From an uncultured Porphyromonadaceae bacterium (GTDB lineage Bacteria > Bacteroidota > Bacteroidia > Bacteroidales > Muribaculaceae), in the NCBI GenBank assembly GCA_945916235.1, contig CAMEGQ010000001.1:23496-87495 (forward strand): a stretch of 64,000 bases of DNA, given 5' to 3'. Position 1 is the stretch's first letter, and each line of letters begins with the position of its first letter. Positions 7,414-13,517 of this stretch are shown in pieces. The translations under genes and the position numbers were made by a program. The notes under the pieces are model-generated. The model was not told the origin of the DNA and did not search any database. It saw only the letters and a program-made list of their open reading frames with translations.

Positions 7414-7944
7414 CTACTCCACCTCTTCGGTACCTGCCTCTTCCTCGGTGATATAGTCATCGGGATTGAGACAGTTAGCGTATTGTTGCGCGTCGGTCAG
7501 CTGGAGCAACACCCCGAACCATCCATTATACATCGGTCCTACTGTCTGATACGGCAGATTATCATCGATAGAAATCCGTGCCAGCAAGGGGTCTTCCTCT
7601 TGCTGTTTTTGTCTGATGCAGGCCACGAACTTCTGAAGGTGCCTCTTGGCCTCCAGCTTGGCAAGCATGGCTGCGTGGCCATCGTTCATCCGTTCTGCTC
7701 GCACCATGAAATAAATGGCATAGTTGGGATGGTCAATGCCATCACCCAGCGAACCCTCTTGATTGCTCTCCATCACCACACAGGGCGACTTCTGAGGCTG
7801 AATCTGCGTCATGAAGTCGGCCATGCCCATGTAGGTATCTGTCAAGAAAAAACGCTTGTTCTTACTCCGTTCTCCAGGCACGTGCTGCATCGGTTTGTAC
7901 AGCGAGCACCAACGTTCCACAAAATCAAAAAATCTTTCTTCCAT
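7414..7944 (-). CDS. Possible tail terminator / tail completion protein
   Basis: This 176-aa protein lies in the same orientation as the portal operon and is probably its last gene, now separated by the IS605-like element. It has the size and alpha/beta pattern of tail terminators (a helix, then SPCVVMESNQEGSLGD, then a beta strand and long amphipathic helix, then LQLTDAQQ), but no diagnostic motif. The acidic C-terminus (TEEEAGTEEVE) is notable. The assignment is by context; a head-tail joining protein is equally possible. Confidence 0.4.
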   Translation of the reverse strand: MEERFFDFVERWCSLYKPMQHVPGERSKNKRFFLTDTYMGMADFMTQIQPQKSPCVVMESNQEGSLGDGIDHPNYAIYFMVRAERMNDGHAAMLAKLEAKRHLQKFVACIRQKQQEEDPLLARISIDDNLPYQTVGPMYNGWFGVLLQLTDAQQYANCLNPDDYITEEEAGTEEVE

Positions 7945-7968
7945 GTCGAATGTAAATTAATCACTAAA

Positions 7969-8035
7969 CGATATTATCTTAACACTCAATGATATTATCT
8001 TAATACTCAACGATATTATCTTAATACTTAAAATA
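7969..8035. repeat. Three tandem 21-bp repeats upstream of the minus-strand gene
   Basis: CGATATTATCTTAAtACTCAA occurs three times with starts near 7969, 7990 and 8011, an exact 21-bp spacing. It lies just 5' of the minus-strand gene at 7944 and just outside the left end of the IS605-like element. It could be a protein-binding array or a leader repeat. Confidence 0.6.
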
Positions 8036-8051
8036 AATCTCGCTCTGAAAT

Positions 8052-8074
8052 CCGCTATGTCTTTAGCATAGTGG
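8052..8074 (+). repeat. Left-end hairpin of the IS605-like element
   Basis: CCGCTATG and CATAGTGG pair (one G-T pair) around the loop TCTTTAG. Sequence, loop and orientation match the hairpin at the right end (11224-11246). In IS200/IS605 elements such sub-terminal palindromes are bound by TnpA. Confidence 0.6.
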
Positions 8075-8092
8075 ATGAAAGAGCGCAGGGCG

Positions 8093-8471
8093 TCAGCCCT
8101 GATTTTCGATATAATGTTTCACAGTCTCCTGACTGACGTTTCCAATCGTTGATATGAAGTAACCGTCGGTCCAGAATGTTCTTTATCGCTAGTATATCAG
8201 CCGGAGCACGGACTCTTTTTCTTTCCATATCCTGTATGTAATTTCTTGTTTCAGTTTCATCACTACCTGTATCGGTGACAGCTTGGGAGGAGCAGAGACG
8301 AGTAAGTGTACATAATCTTTGTCCATTTCCATCACTTTGATGCAAAAATAGCTGTTTGCGGCCACTTGCTGAAGGACATTTTTCACGGCATCATTCATTT
8401 CCTTGTCAAGCATCACACGTCTTCTGTACTTACATACCAGAATGATATGATACTTGACAAGGAATTTGGCG
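8093..8471 (-). pseudogene. IS200/IS605 TnpA (Y1 transposase) relic
   Basis: Read on the minus strand, the frame gives KYHIILVCKYRRRV, DYVHLLVSAPPKLSP and VSQETVKHYIENQG, all characteristic of Y1 transposases. The gene is broken in several ways: no start codon lies between an upstream stop and the conserved start; two in-frame stops (TAG and TAA) follow LRLIY; and the HUH motif reads DYVHLLV, so the first histidine is Tyr. The catalytic tyrosine region (KHYIENQG) lies after the stops. The relic cannot act, so any movement would need TnpA supplied in trans. The track ORFs at 8055 and 8189 are fragments of it or shadows. Confidence 0.8.
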
Positions 8472-8579
8472 CTACATAAAAAACTTATCTCCGGGCTTCC
8501 TTACTCTGAGGTAGTAGAGGTACATCCCTCCGAATAGGAACACGCAAAATGCTACGCACTGATATAATGTCTCAATCAT
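8472..8579 (-). CDS. 35-aa conserved membrane peptide (copy 1)
   Basis: This gene is too short for the track. It encodes a 35-aa peptide with a hydrophobic middle (VFLFGGMYLYY) and the tail VRKPGDKFFM. A second copy lies at 62164-62271 with the same length, the same LYQCV, GGMYLYY and RKPGDKFFM blocks and many synonymous differences. Both sit directly downstream of a gene of the same ~125-aa family. That conservation in gene order and protein, not only DNA, argues the peptide is translated. One transmembrane helix is likely. Role unknown; the pairing with the larger protein suggests a shared function. Confidence 0.75.
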   Translation of the reverse strand: MIETLYQCVAFCVFLFGGMYLYYLRVRKPGDKFFM

Positions 8580-8598
8580 GATTTAATGGGTTTATTAG

Positions 8599-8973
8599 TT
8601 ATACAATAGGTTTCACTTGCTCCAGTTCCCTGTTGTCGAGATATTCTATAAGGAACTCATGTGTCGTGGTGGGCTTGAGCACGCCACCGATGCCGCTTAC
8701 ATAGATGGTCTTCTCCTCCAGGTCGGCGCAGTAAATGGCATCGAGCATGACATCATCCGTATAGCCTCGCTCCAGTTCGATGCGCACCATAGGCAGCAGC
8801 TCTATCAGTTCACGCCTTACGGTGTACTCGGTCTTGAAGTTGTCGTAGCATACGGTGGCATGGATGCAAAGCACCGATTCCTTGACTTGCAATGATCTGA
8901 GCGACTGGCCGAAGTACTCCCTCAGTGTCTGTTCTACTCGCTCTTTCGTCAGGTCTTCGCTGTTCGTCTTCAT
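8599..8973 (-). CDS. Unknown ~125-aa family protein, paralog 1 of 3
   Basis: This 124-aa protein has two clear paralogs in the window, at 43167-43574 and 61778-62167. Shared blocks are LREYFGxSL near residues 14-22, SVLCIHA at about 34, YDNFKTE at about 43, RRELIELLP at about 53, ERGYTDDVMLDAIY at about 67 and the terminal EYLDNRELE. I know no named family for this. The start overlaps the previous stop (ATGA). It is the third gene in a minus-strand operon that is divergent from the XRE/TnpB pair and precedes a 35-aa membrane peptide. Confidence 0.7.
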   Translation of the reverse strand: MKTNSEDLTKERVEQTLREYFGQSLRSLQVKESVLCIHATVCYDNFKTEYTVRRELIELLPMVRIELERGYTDDVMLDAIYCADLEEKTIYVSGIGGVLKPTTTHEFLIEYLDNRELEQVKPIV

Positions 8974-9206
8974 ACGCGGCCCTCCCTTGCACTAAGTTGT
9001 CTTATAAACCTCATGGCCCGGTAGTGCTGGCCATCCACATCCAATGGGATGAACATTACTTCCTTCATTCCGTCACTGTGTACACACTTGCCGATTGTCC
9101 CGTCGGCTACCTGAATGGTGGAGATGACGGTTGCTCCGCGGAACGCCTGCATGATCCGCTCACACGATGCGATGCGCTGCGCTGCGATTCTTGATTTCTT
9201 TCTCAT
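8970..9206 (-). CDS. Unknown basic protein, 78 aa
   Basis: A basic N-terminus (MRKKSRIAAQRIASCERIMQ) is followed by a beta-rich segment (STIQVADGTIGKCVHSDGMK, then EVMFIPLDVDG). Its stop overlaps the start of the ~125-aa family gene. No domain recognised. It is transcribed with the 97-aa gene from the promoter at about 9.58 kb. Confidence 0.55.
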   Translation of the reverse strand: MRKKSRIAAQRIASCERIMQAFRGATVISTIQVADGTIGKCVHSDGMKEVMFIPLDVDGQHYRAMRFIRQLSAREGRV

Positions 9207-9247
9207 AATACAATATGTTTTGGGTTGATGTTCCTATACCTATTATA

Positions 9248-9541
9248 TTACACAGCGAATCGAGCGTAGCGGCGGCCATAGTCGGCTGCCCAGTCGTTCC
9301 TGCCGAAGCGTACATTGGCGTAGGCCATGCGGTTCCGCTCGTCGTACTTCTTCCAGTAGTCCTTCTCTTTGCGGAGGATGGCGCAAGCGTATGCACCGGC
9401 ATTGGTCTTGCGAAGATTTTCCAACGCCTTCTTCCATGCCCAACGGAGGCAATCGCCAAAGGTCATGCTGTCAGAATGCTTGCGGTAGCAACGCCAAGCC
9501 ATCTTGAAAATCTCGCTCTTGTTGAAGTTCTTTGCTCTCAT
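9248..9541 (-). CDS. Unknown aromatic-rich basic protein, 97 aa
   Basis: The first gene of the minus-strand operon encodes a 97-aa protein rich in Trp, Tyr, Arg and Lys (for example FKMAWRCYRKHS, WAWKKALENL, YWKKYDERNRMAYA). The pattern is of two or three amphipathic helices with basic faces and may bind nucleic acid. Small proteins with a 'W..A...K' signature are common in Bacteroidales mobile elements, but I cannot name a family. Its promoter overlaps a 20-bp dyad (9576-9595). Confidence 0.55.
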   Translation of the reverse strand: MRAKNFNKSEIFKMAWRCYRKHSDSMTFGDCLRWAWKKALENLRKTNAGAYACAILRKEKDYWKKYDERNRMAYANVRFGRNDWAADYGRRYARFAV

Positions 9542-9570
9542 ATCGCGTGTTGTTTATTGGTTTCACGCTG

Positions 9571-9603
9571 CAAATGTAAAGCATATACTTTACACTGCAA
9601 AGC
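9571..9603 (-). promoter_or_regulatory. Bacteroidetes-type promoter with operator-like dyad (minus strand)
   Basis: Read on the minus strand: TTTG (9602-9599), 19 nt, then TACATTTGC (9579-9571), the consensus -33/-7 pair. TGTAAAG-catata-CTTTACA (9576-9595) is a perfect dyad between the two elements, a likely repressor site. The divergent XRE gene product is the obvious candidate to bind it. Confidence 0.7.
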
Positions 9604-9674
9604 ATTTAAGTAATTATTATCTTACTATTAACATTGTTTAGTATAGTATGTTTATTACATTTAGATATTAAACG

Positions 9675-9683
9675 TATATTTGC
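9675..9683 (+). promoter_or_regulatory. -7 element of the XRE1-tnpB promoter
   Basis: TATATTTGC fits TAnnTTTGC and lies 22 nt before the XRE ATG. GTTTA near 9651 is a weak -33. XRE2 has the same TATATTTGC at the same distance on the other strand (61669-61661). Confidence 0.6.
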
Positions 9684-9705
9684 ACCATCAAACAACATTA
9701 TAAAT

Positions 9706-9981
9706 ATGGAACATAGAATAAAAGAATTAATTAAAGAGAAAGGCTATACGCAACAAGCACTTGCCGATAAACTCGGCATGACAAGGATAGGGCTTACTCA
9801 ACTTGTAAATAGCAAACCATCTTATCCATCACTGGAAAAGATAGCAGAGGCACTTGAAGTTCCCATGTGGAAACTGTTTGCAACAAAAGAAGATGTATTA
9901 GGCGACGAACTTGGGAATACTATTGTTTGCCCAAAATGCGGCGCACGCTTCAAGCTCGAAGAAGAATCTGCTAACTACTAA
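9706..9981 (+). CDS. XRE-family HTH regulator with C-terminal zinc-ribbon knuckle (copy 1)
   Basis: The ORF track starts at 9634, before the promoter; the ATG at 9706 is used, giving 91 aa. Residues about 3-60 are a Cro/C1-type HTH (GYTQQALADKLGMTRIGLTQ). The C-terminus has one CPKCGARFKLEE knuckle. Copy 2 (61365-61640) has the same length, fold and knuckle. The gene ends 11 nt before tnpB, so the two form an operon, which suggests the regulator controls tnpB and perhaps the divergent operon, whose promoter contains a dyad. A single CxxC needs a partner to bind zinc, implying dimerisation or contact with TnpB. Confidence 0.8.
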   Translation: MEHRIKELIKEKGYTQQALADKLGMTRIGLTQLVNSKPSYPSLEKIAEALEVPMWKLFATKEDVLGDELGNTIVCPKCGARFKLEEESANY

Positions 9982-9992
9982 TCCCTATCACC

Positions 9993-11243
9993 ATGTTGCG
10001 AGGCTATAAATACCGTATCTATCCCACCGAAGAGCAGCAAGTATTCCTTGCCAAGCATTTCGGCTGCGTGCGCTTTGTTTACAACTGGGCGCTCGATACT
10101 AAGTCTCGCGCTTGGAAGGAGGAGCAGAAAAACGTTACGAGATTGCAACTGCAAACTCTTCTTGCATCAGAACTGAAGGTAAACAATGAATGGCTATCCG
10201 AAGTAAATGCTCAGAGTTTACAATTTGCCATCAAGCAGATGGATGATGCCTACCAGAATTTCTTCAAGAAAAATGCCAAGTTCCCGAACTTCAAGAAGAA
10301 ATTCGGAGTACAACGTTGCAATTTTCCTCAGAGCAACAGGGCCGACTTCCGACACGGACTGATTGAAATCATGAAGTTCCGTGGGAAGAACGCTATCCGA
10401 TGCAAGTTCCACCGACGTTTCCACGGAGAACTGAAGCGCGTCACCATCATCAAGGAGTGTGATGGCAGATACTATGCCACCTGCCTGGTAGAAGACAGCT
10501 TCACGCCACTACCTCAGAAGAAGGTATTGCGCGAAACATCCATCGGTATTGATACCGGGTTGGCGCATTTCGCAACGCTGTCAACCGGAGAAAAGATTGC
10601 TTCGCCAAAGATGTCAAAGAACGCTTCGCTGCGGTTGGCTCGCTTACAGCGTTCGCTTTCGCGTAAGAAGAAAGGCTCTTCAAACTACACCAAAGCAAAG
10701 CTGCATATCGCTCGCCTTCATTCCAAGGTCGCTCATCGCAGAAGCGACTTCCTGCACAAACTCACATACAGACTCACTCACGAAAACCAAGTGAGTTGCA
10801 TCTGTGTGGAGGATCTGAACATAATGGGAATGATGAAGAACCACCACCTTGCGTACAGCATTGCCGATGCTGGCCTCGGAGAGTTCTACCGCCAACTCGC
10901 CTACAAATGCGAGTGGTATGGCATAGCATACCGAGTGATTGACCGATTCGCTCCTTCGAGTAAGCTGTGCCACCATTGCGGTCATCGGATGAGCAAAATG
11001 CCGCTATCTGTGCGAAGGTGGACGTGCCCAGAATGTGGAACCAACCACGACCGCGACATCAATGCGGCGCAGAACATCAAAGAATTTGGCCTAATGGCCC
11101 TACCCGTGCAACGCGGGGAAGTCAAGCCTGTGGAGAAGCCTCCCGTGGACGACCGTGCTACCAAGCACCTAAGAAGCGATGCTCCTAAGAAGCAGGAAAA
11201 GTCTGTGAGAACTATCTCACAAGCCGCTAAGTCTTTAGCTTAG
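9993..11243 (+). CDS. tnpB: TnpB RNA-guided nuclease of an IS605-type element (copy 1)
   Basis: TnpB proteins are RuvC-type, omega-RNA-guided DNA endonucleases, ancestors of Cas12. The 416-aa protein starts with the typical MLRGYKYRIYPTEEQ. All RuvC residues are present: Asp187 in IGIDTG, Glu273 in CVEDLN and Asp355 in HDRDINAAQNI. The C-terminal zinc finger is CHHCGHRM...CPECG. The protein is therefore expected to be active. The end of the gene overlaps the hairpin that forms the omega-RNA scaffold, and the next bases (TCACTTCATC...) would be the guide. The close copy at 60-61 kb is about three quarters identical by eye. Confidence 0.92.
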   Translation: MLRGYKYRIYPTEEQQVFLAKHFGCVRFVYNWALDTKSRAWKEEQKNVTRLQLQTLLASELKVNNEWLSEVNAQSLQFAIKQMDDAYQNFFKKNAKFPNFKKKFGVQRCNFPQSNRADFRHGLIEIMKFRGKNAIRCKFHRRFHGELKRVTIIKECDGRYYATCLVEDSFTPLPQKKVLRETSIGIDTGLAHFATLSTGEKIASPKMSKNASLRLARLQRSLSRKKKGSSNYTKAKLHIARLHSKVAHRRSDFLHKLTYRLTHENQVSCICVEDLNIMGMMKNHHLAYSIADAGLGEFYRQLAYKCEWYGIAYRVIDRFAPSSKLCHHCGHRMSKMPLSVRRWTCPECGTNHDRDINAAQNIKEFGLMALPVQRGEVKPVEKPPVDDRATKHLRSDAPKKQEKSVRTISQAAKSLA

Positions 11244-11254
11244 CGGTAGTTGAC
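11224..11254 (+). repeat. Right end / omega-RNA hairpin of IS605-like element 1
   Basis: CCGCTAAG and CTTAGCGG form a perfect 8-bp stem with the loop TCTTTAG, followed by TAGTTGAC. Element 2 has the same junction sequence GCGGTAGTTGACT after a partly covarying stem. By analogy with known TnpB systems the 3' scaffold of the omega-RNA ends here and the flanking DNA is the guide. Confidence 0.75.
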
Positions 11255-12250
11255 TCACTTCATCTTCATCTTGCTGTTCATCTCTTCAATCTGCTTGGCT
11301 TCGTGCGCCATGTTGTTTAGGAACCCGAATATGAAGACGCTGTTGCTGTCGTACACCTCTTGCTGTGTGGTGTAGCCGGCATACTTCTGCACGGCGTTGA
11401 CGGTATCAATCTCCATCACCAGGGCGCTGCGGTCATCACCTCCTCCGTACTCCTTGAAGAGGAAGGGGAAATCCTCTTTGTAGCGCAGTTGGCAGCTCTG
11501 GAAGAACTGGCTGCACATGTCGAACAGGATAGGGTCGCGGCGGCACAGGCGACGGAACCGGGGAATAAGTCGCTCGGCGCGGTCGGCATCGTAGTGATAG
11601 ACGCGCTGCGGACTGAATCGGGTGGCCTGGTGGCGCTGGTCGAGCAGGCGGAGTGATGGAGGCGTGAAGAGGTGGGCCAGGAAACCCGCACGGCTTTGCT
11701 CGGCTTCGCGCATCAGGTTGAGCTGCTGGCGTAGAGGGGTGTGGTCAGACTCGGCCAGCGAACGGCGAGCATCCCAGTAGGCCACGAGATAACGCTGTGC
11801 GTTGCCGTACTGCTCGTAGGTCAGGTTGACCATCTGCGGGTCGGGCGCTTTGTATCGGTGCAGGCCAATACGGATGTGCTCAAAGGGCAGTGCAAGGAGC
11901 TGCATCGGCTCGTCGAGGAACTTCAGGTAGCGGTCCACCCAGAAGCAGACCTCCCAGCTGCTCAGTCCAATCAATGGGCCAAACCATCGGTGCCACCACC
12001 CTATTCTTCGGAAGAGGTAGCGCACTCCCCCACCCTTCTCTTCATCCTCTTCAAATCCCCGGCTTGACATCCGCAGGCCGTTGAGCATCATCAGCACCTG
12101 CAGCTTGAAATCAGGCACGCTGGCGCACGACTTCATCAGATGGTGCACCTCACGCAGCTGCTTCTCCGTAAGCTCCATCCACGATGATGGCGGCGCAGGG
12201 AGGTCAATGGTTCTGTGTGGCTGTTTGCTGTTCTCTTCCATATTATTCAA
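11255..12250 (-). CDS. Unknown phage protein, 331 aa, in the portal operon
   Basis: This 331-aa protein is mainly helical and rich in Arg, Trp and Leu (GWWHRWFGPLIGLSSWEVCFW, RLIPRFRRLCRR). It is in the minus-strand operon between the PAPS-reductase-like gene and the IS605-like element, whose right end lies immediately after its stop codon. Start at 12250 or at the Met three codons later is possible. I recognise no domain. Its place next to the portal suggests a packaging or neck role, but that is context only. Confidence 0.55.
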   Translation of the reverse strand: MNNMEENSKQPHRTIDLPAPPSSWMELTEKQLREVHHLMKSCASVPDFKLQVLMMLNGLRMSSRGFEEDEEKGGGVRYLFRRIGWWHRWFGPLIGLSSWEVCFWVDRYLKFLDEPMQLLALPFEHIRIGLHRYKAPDPQMVNLTYEQYGNAQRYLVAYWDARRSLAESDHTPLRQQLNLMREAEQSRAGFLAHLFTPPSLRLLDQRHQATRFSPQRVYHYDADRAERLIPRFRRLCRRDPILFDMCSQFFQSCQLRYKEDFPFLFKEYGGGDDRSALVMEIDTVNAVQKYAGYTTQQEVYDSNSVFIFGFLNNMAHEAKQIEEMNSKMKMK

Positions 12251-13489
12251 AATCTAAATCTAATTTTCCTTGCATGTATTTCTCGGAATACCATTGTTTA
12301 TATGATTTCCCACTCATCCACCAATCAAAGATGGCTTCGGCAATTTCATCCTCATAAGATTCGTTCTGCCCCCCCCAATTTACTTGTTGAGAGGGGCTAT
12401 CGAAAAATTTTCTGATGATCCTCCGTGTAAGGATGAGTCCCGGATTGTCTGTTCCGGTCCATCTTGTTTCCCCAAAGTCCCCTGATTGTGGTTGGTAATC
12501 GGAATCCACATTGCTGTTTCGTAGAATTGCCCCGACGTGTAGCGGTGTCCGAATCTGTTCTGTATAGGAAATACCCCCCCCCCCGTATGAGCAATTGCTG
12601 CATCCATTTTGTTGGGATGTTCCACCAGATGAATCCTTCCTTGAATACCCCCCCCCGAACGTATGGCTTTGATAGCCTTTATCCATCCTCGTTTTACATG
12701 TGGAAACATCTTCATATCTCTCTGTTTGCTCTTCTTGTTCGACATAGGACATAGAATACATCCTATTCGGCTATATCCCATATCGTAAAGCTCGCAGTGA
12801 GGAACATTGACTATATCGTTAAGGAAGTACCACACATCATCCTCAGTCCATTGGAATATAGGTGATATAAGTATAGAATCCTTTCCGTTGATGCAGCGCA
12901 CCTCGTTGTCAGTCTTTATGGAAAACTCGTCTTCATTGACTTTTCGCTTTGTTTTTGATAGCTTTTTCTCTATCTCGGCTTGACTCCACGCGTCAAATCC
13001 TTCAAGGTCTCCGCCGAACTTTCTGCTCTTCACCTCTACTTCATGTCGTTTGGCTCGCCTTGCGCTCTCTGCTGCACGCACACCGATAAGAGTTACCTTC
13101 CCGGCTCCTGCACTCTCCTTAAAATCTGCACAACACCAGCGCACGCGCATTGTGGGTAAGATGCCTCTTTCTATCGCCTTATCAAACATAGACATCTTTG
13201 GCTTGATGAGTTCAACATCAGGATATTGTCTCTTTACGAAACGTATCACCTGTGGAGGGTCAACGCTTGTAAGCGACATGTGACCCTTAAACTTAACGCC
13301 TGCTAACTCTGCTAAATGGTAGAGTGCCTGACTGTCTTTTCCTCCGCTAAATGCAAGATAATAACCATCGGTATTATCGTACATAAGTGCGATGCGTTCA
13401 GCCTTGCGAAGTAACTCTACGCTGTGCATAAGTTTGGTTTTGAACGACTGCTTGCAGCGGTCCAATGCTTCTTGATAACTTAAATTCAT
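12243..13489 (-). CDS. PAPS reductase-like protein, frame broken at poly-G tracts (phase-variable)
   Basis: The N-terminal ~270 residues are a phosphoadenosine phosphosulfate reductase-type adenine nucleotide alpha-hydrolase: SGGKDS (residues 48-53) is the PP-loop, and RWCCADFKES and GCILCP carry the Cys pairs seen in phage members. From RDMKMFPHVKRGW on, the coding strand has runs of G9 (12648-12656), G11 (12574-12584) and G8 (12370-12377). As sequenced, the main frame ends at 12380 (369 aa). The conserved-looking family C-terminus (EAIFDWWMSGKSYKQWY) is in another frame, read by the track ORF at 12243. A one-base change in the first tract would join them. Phage PAPS-reductase-like proteins are often linked to DNA modification (Dnd-like) or host sulfur metabolism. 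Confidence 0.75.
12370..12656 (-). repeat. Three homopolymeric G tracts (8, 9 and 11) in one coding region
   Basis: On the + strand these are C runs at 12370-12377 (8), 12574-12584 (11) and 12648-12656 (9). All three fall within the variable C-terminal part of the PAPS-reductase-like gene. Runs of this length slip in replication and are the classic basis of phase variation. Confidence 0.85.
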
Positions 13490-13517
13490 AATCAGTTGTG
13501 TAAATCTTAATGGTTTC

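Larger units (their letters stand above)
8045..11254 (+). mobile_element. IS605-like element 1 carrying tnpA relic, passenger genes, XRE-zinc-ribbon gene and tnpB
   Basis: The right end is firm: the hairpin CCGCTAAG-TCTTTAG-CTTAGCGG at 11224-11246 overlaps the end of tnpB and is followed by TAGTTGAC, the same junction as in element 2. A near-identical hairpin with the same loop and orientation lies at 8052-8074 (CCGCTATG-TCTTTAG-CATAGTGG), which fits the left-end palindrome of IS200/IS605 elements. Divergent tnpA (-) and tnpB (+) is the IS605 layout. Between these ends the virion operon is interrupted, and four minus-strand genes lie inside. The left boundary is inferred, not proven. Confidence 0.6.

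Noticed and set aside
8055-8345. 96-aa ORF on the minus strand
   Set aside because: It is a different frame over the TnpA relic; the transposase similarity is in the frame of the 8189 ORF and its continuation past stops.
12243-12761. Two extra minus-strand ORFs (12243-12761 and 12397-12603) as separate genes
   Set aside because: They are alternative frames of the C-terminal part of the PAPS-reductase-like gene separated by the poly-G tracts.
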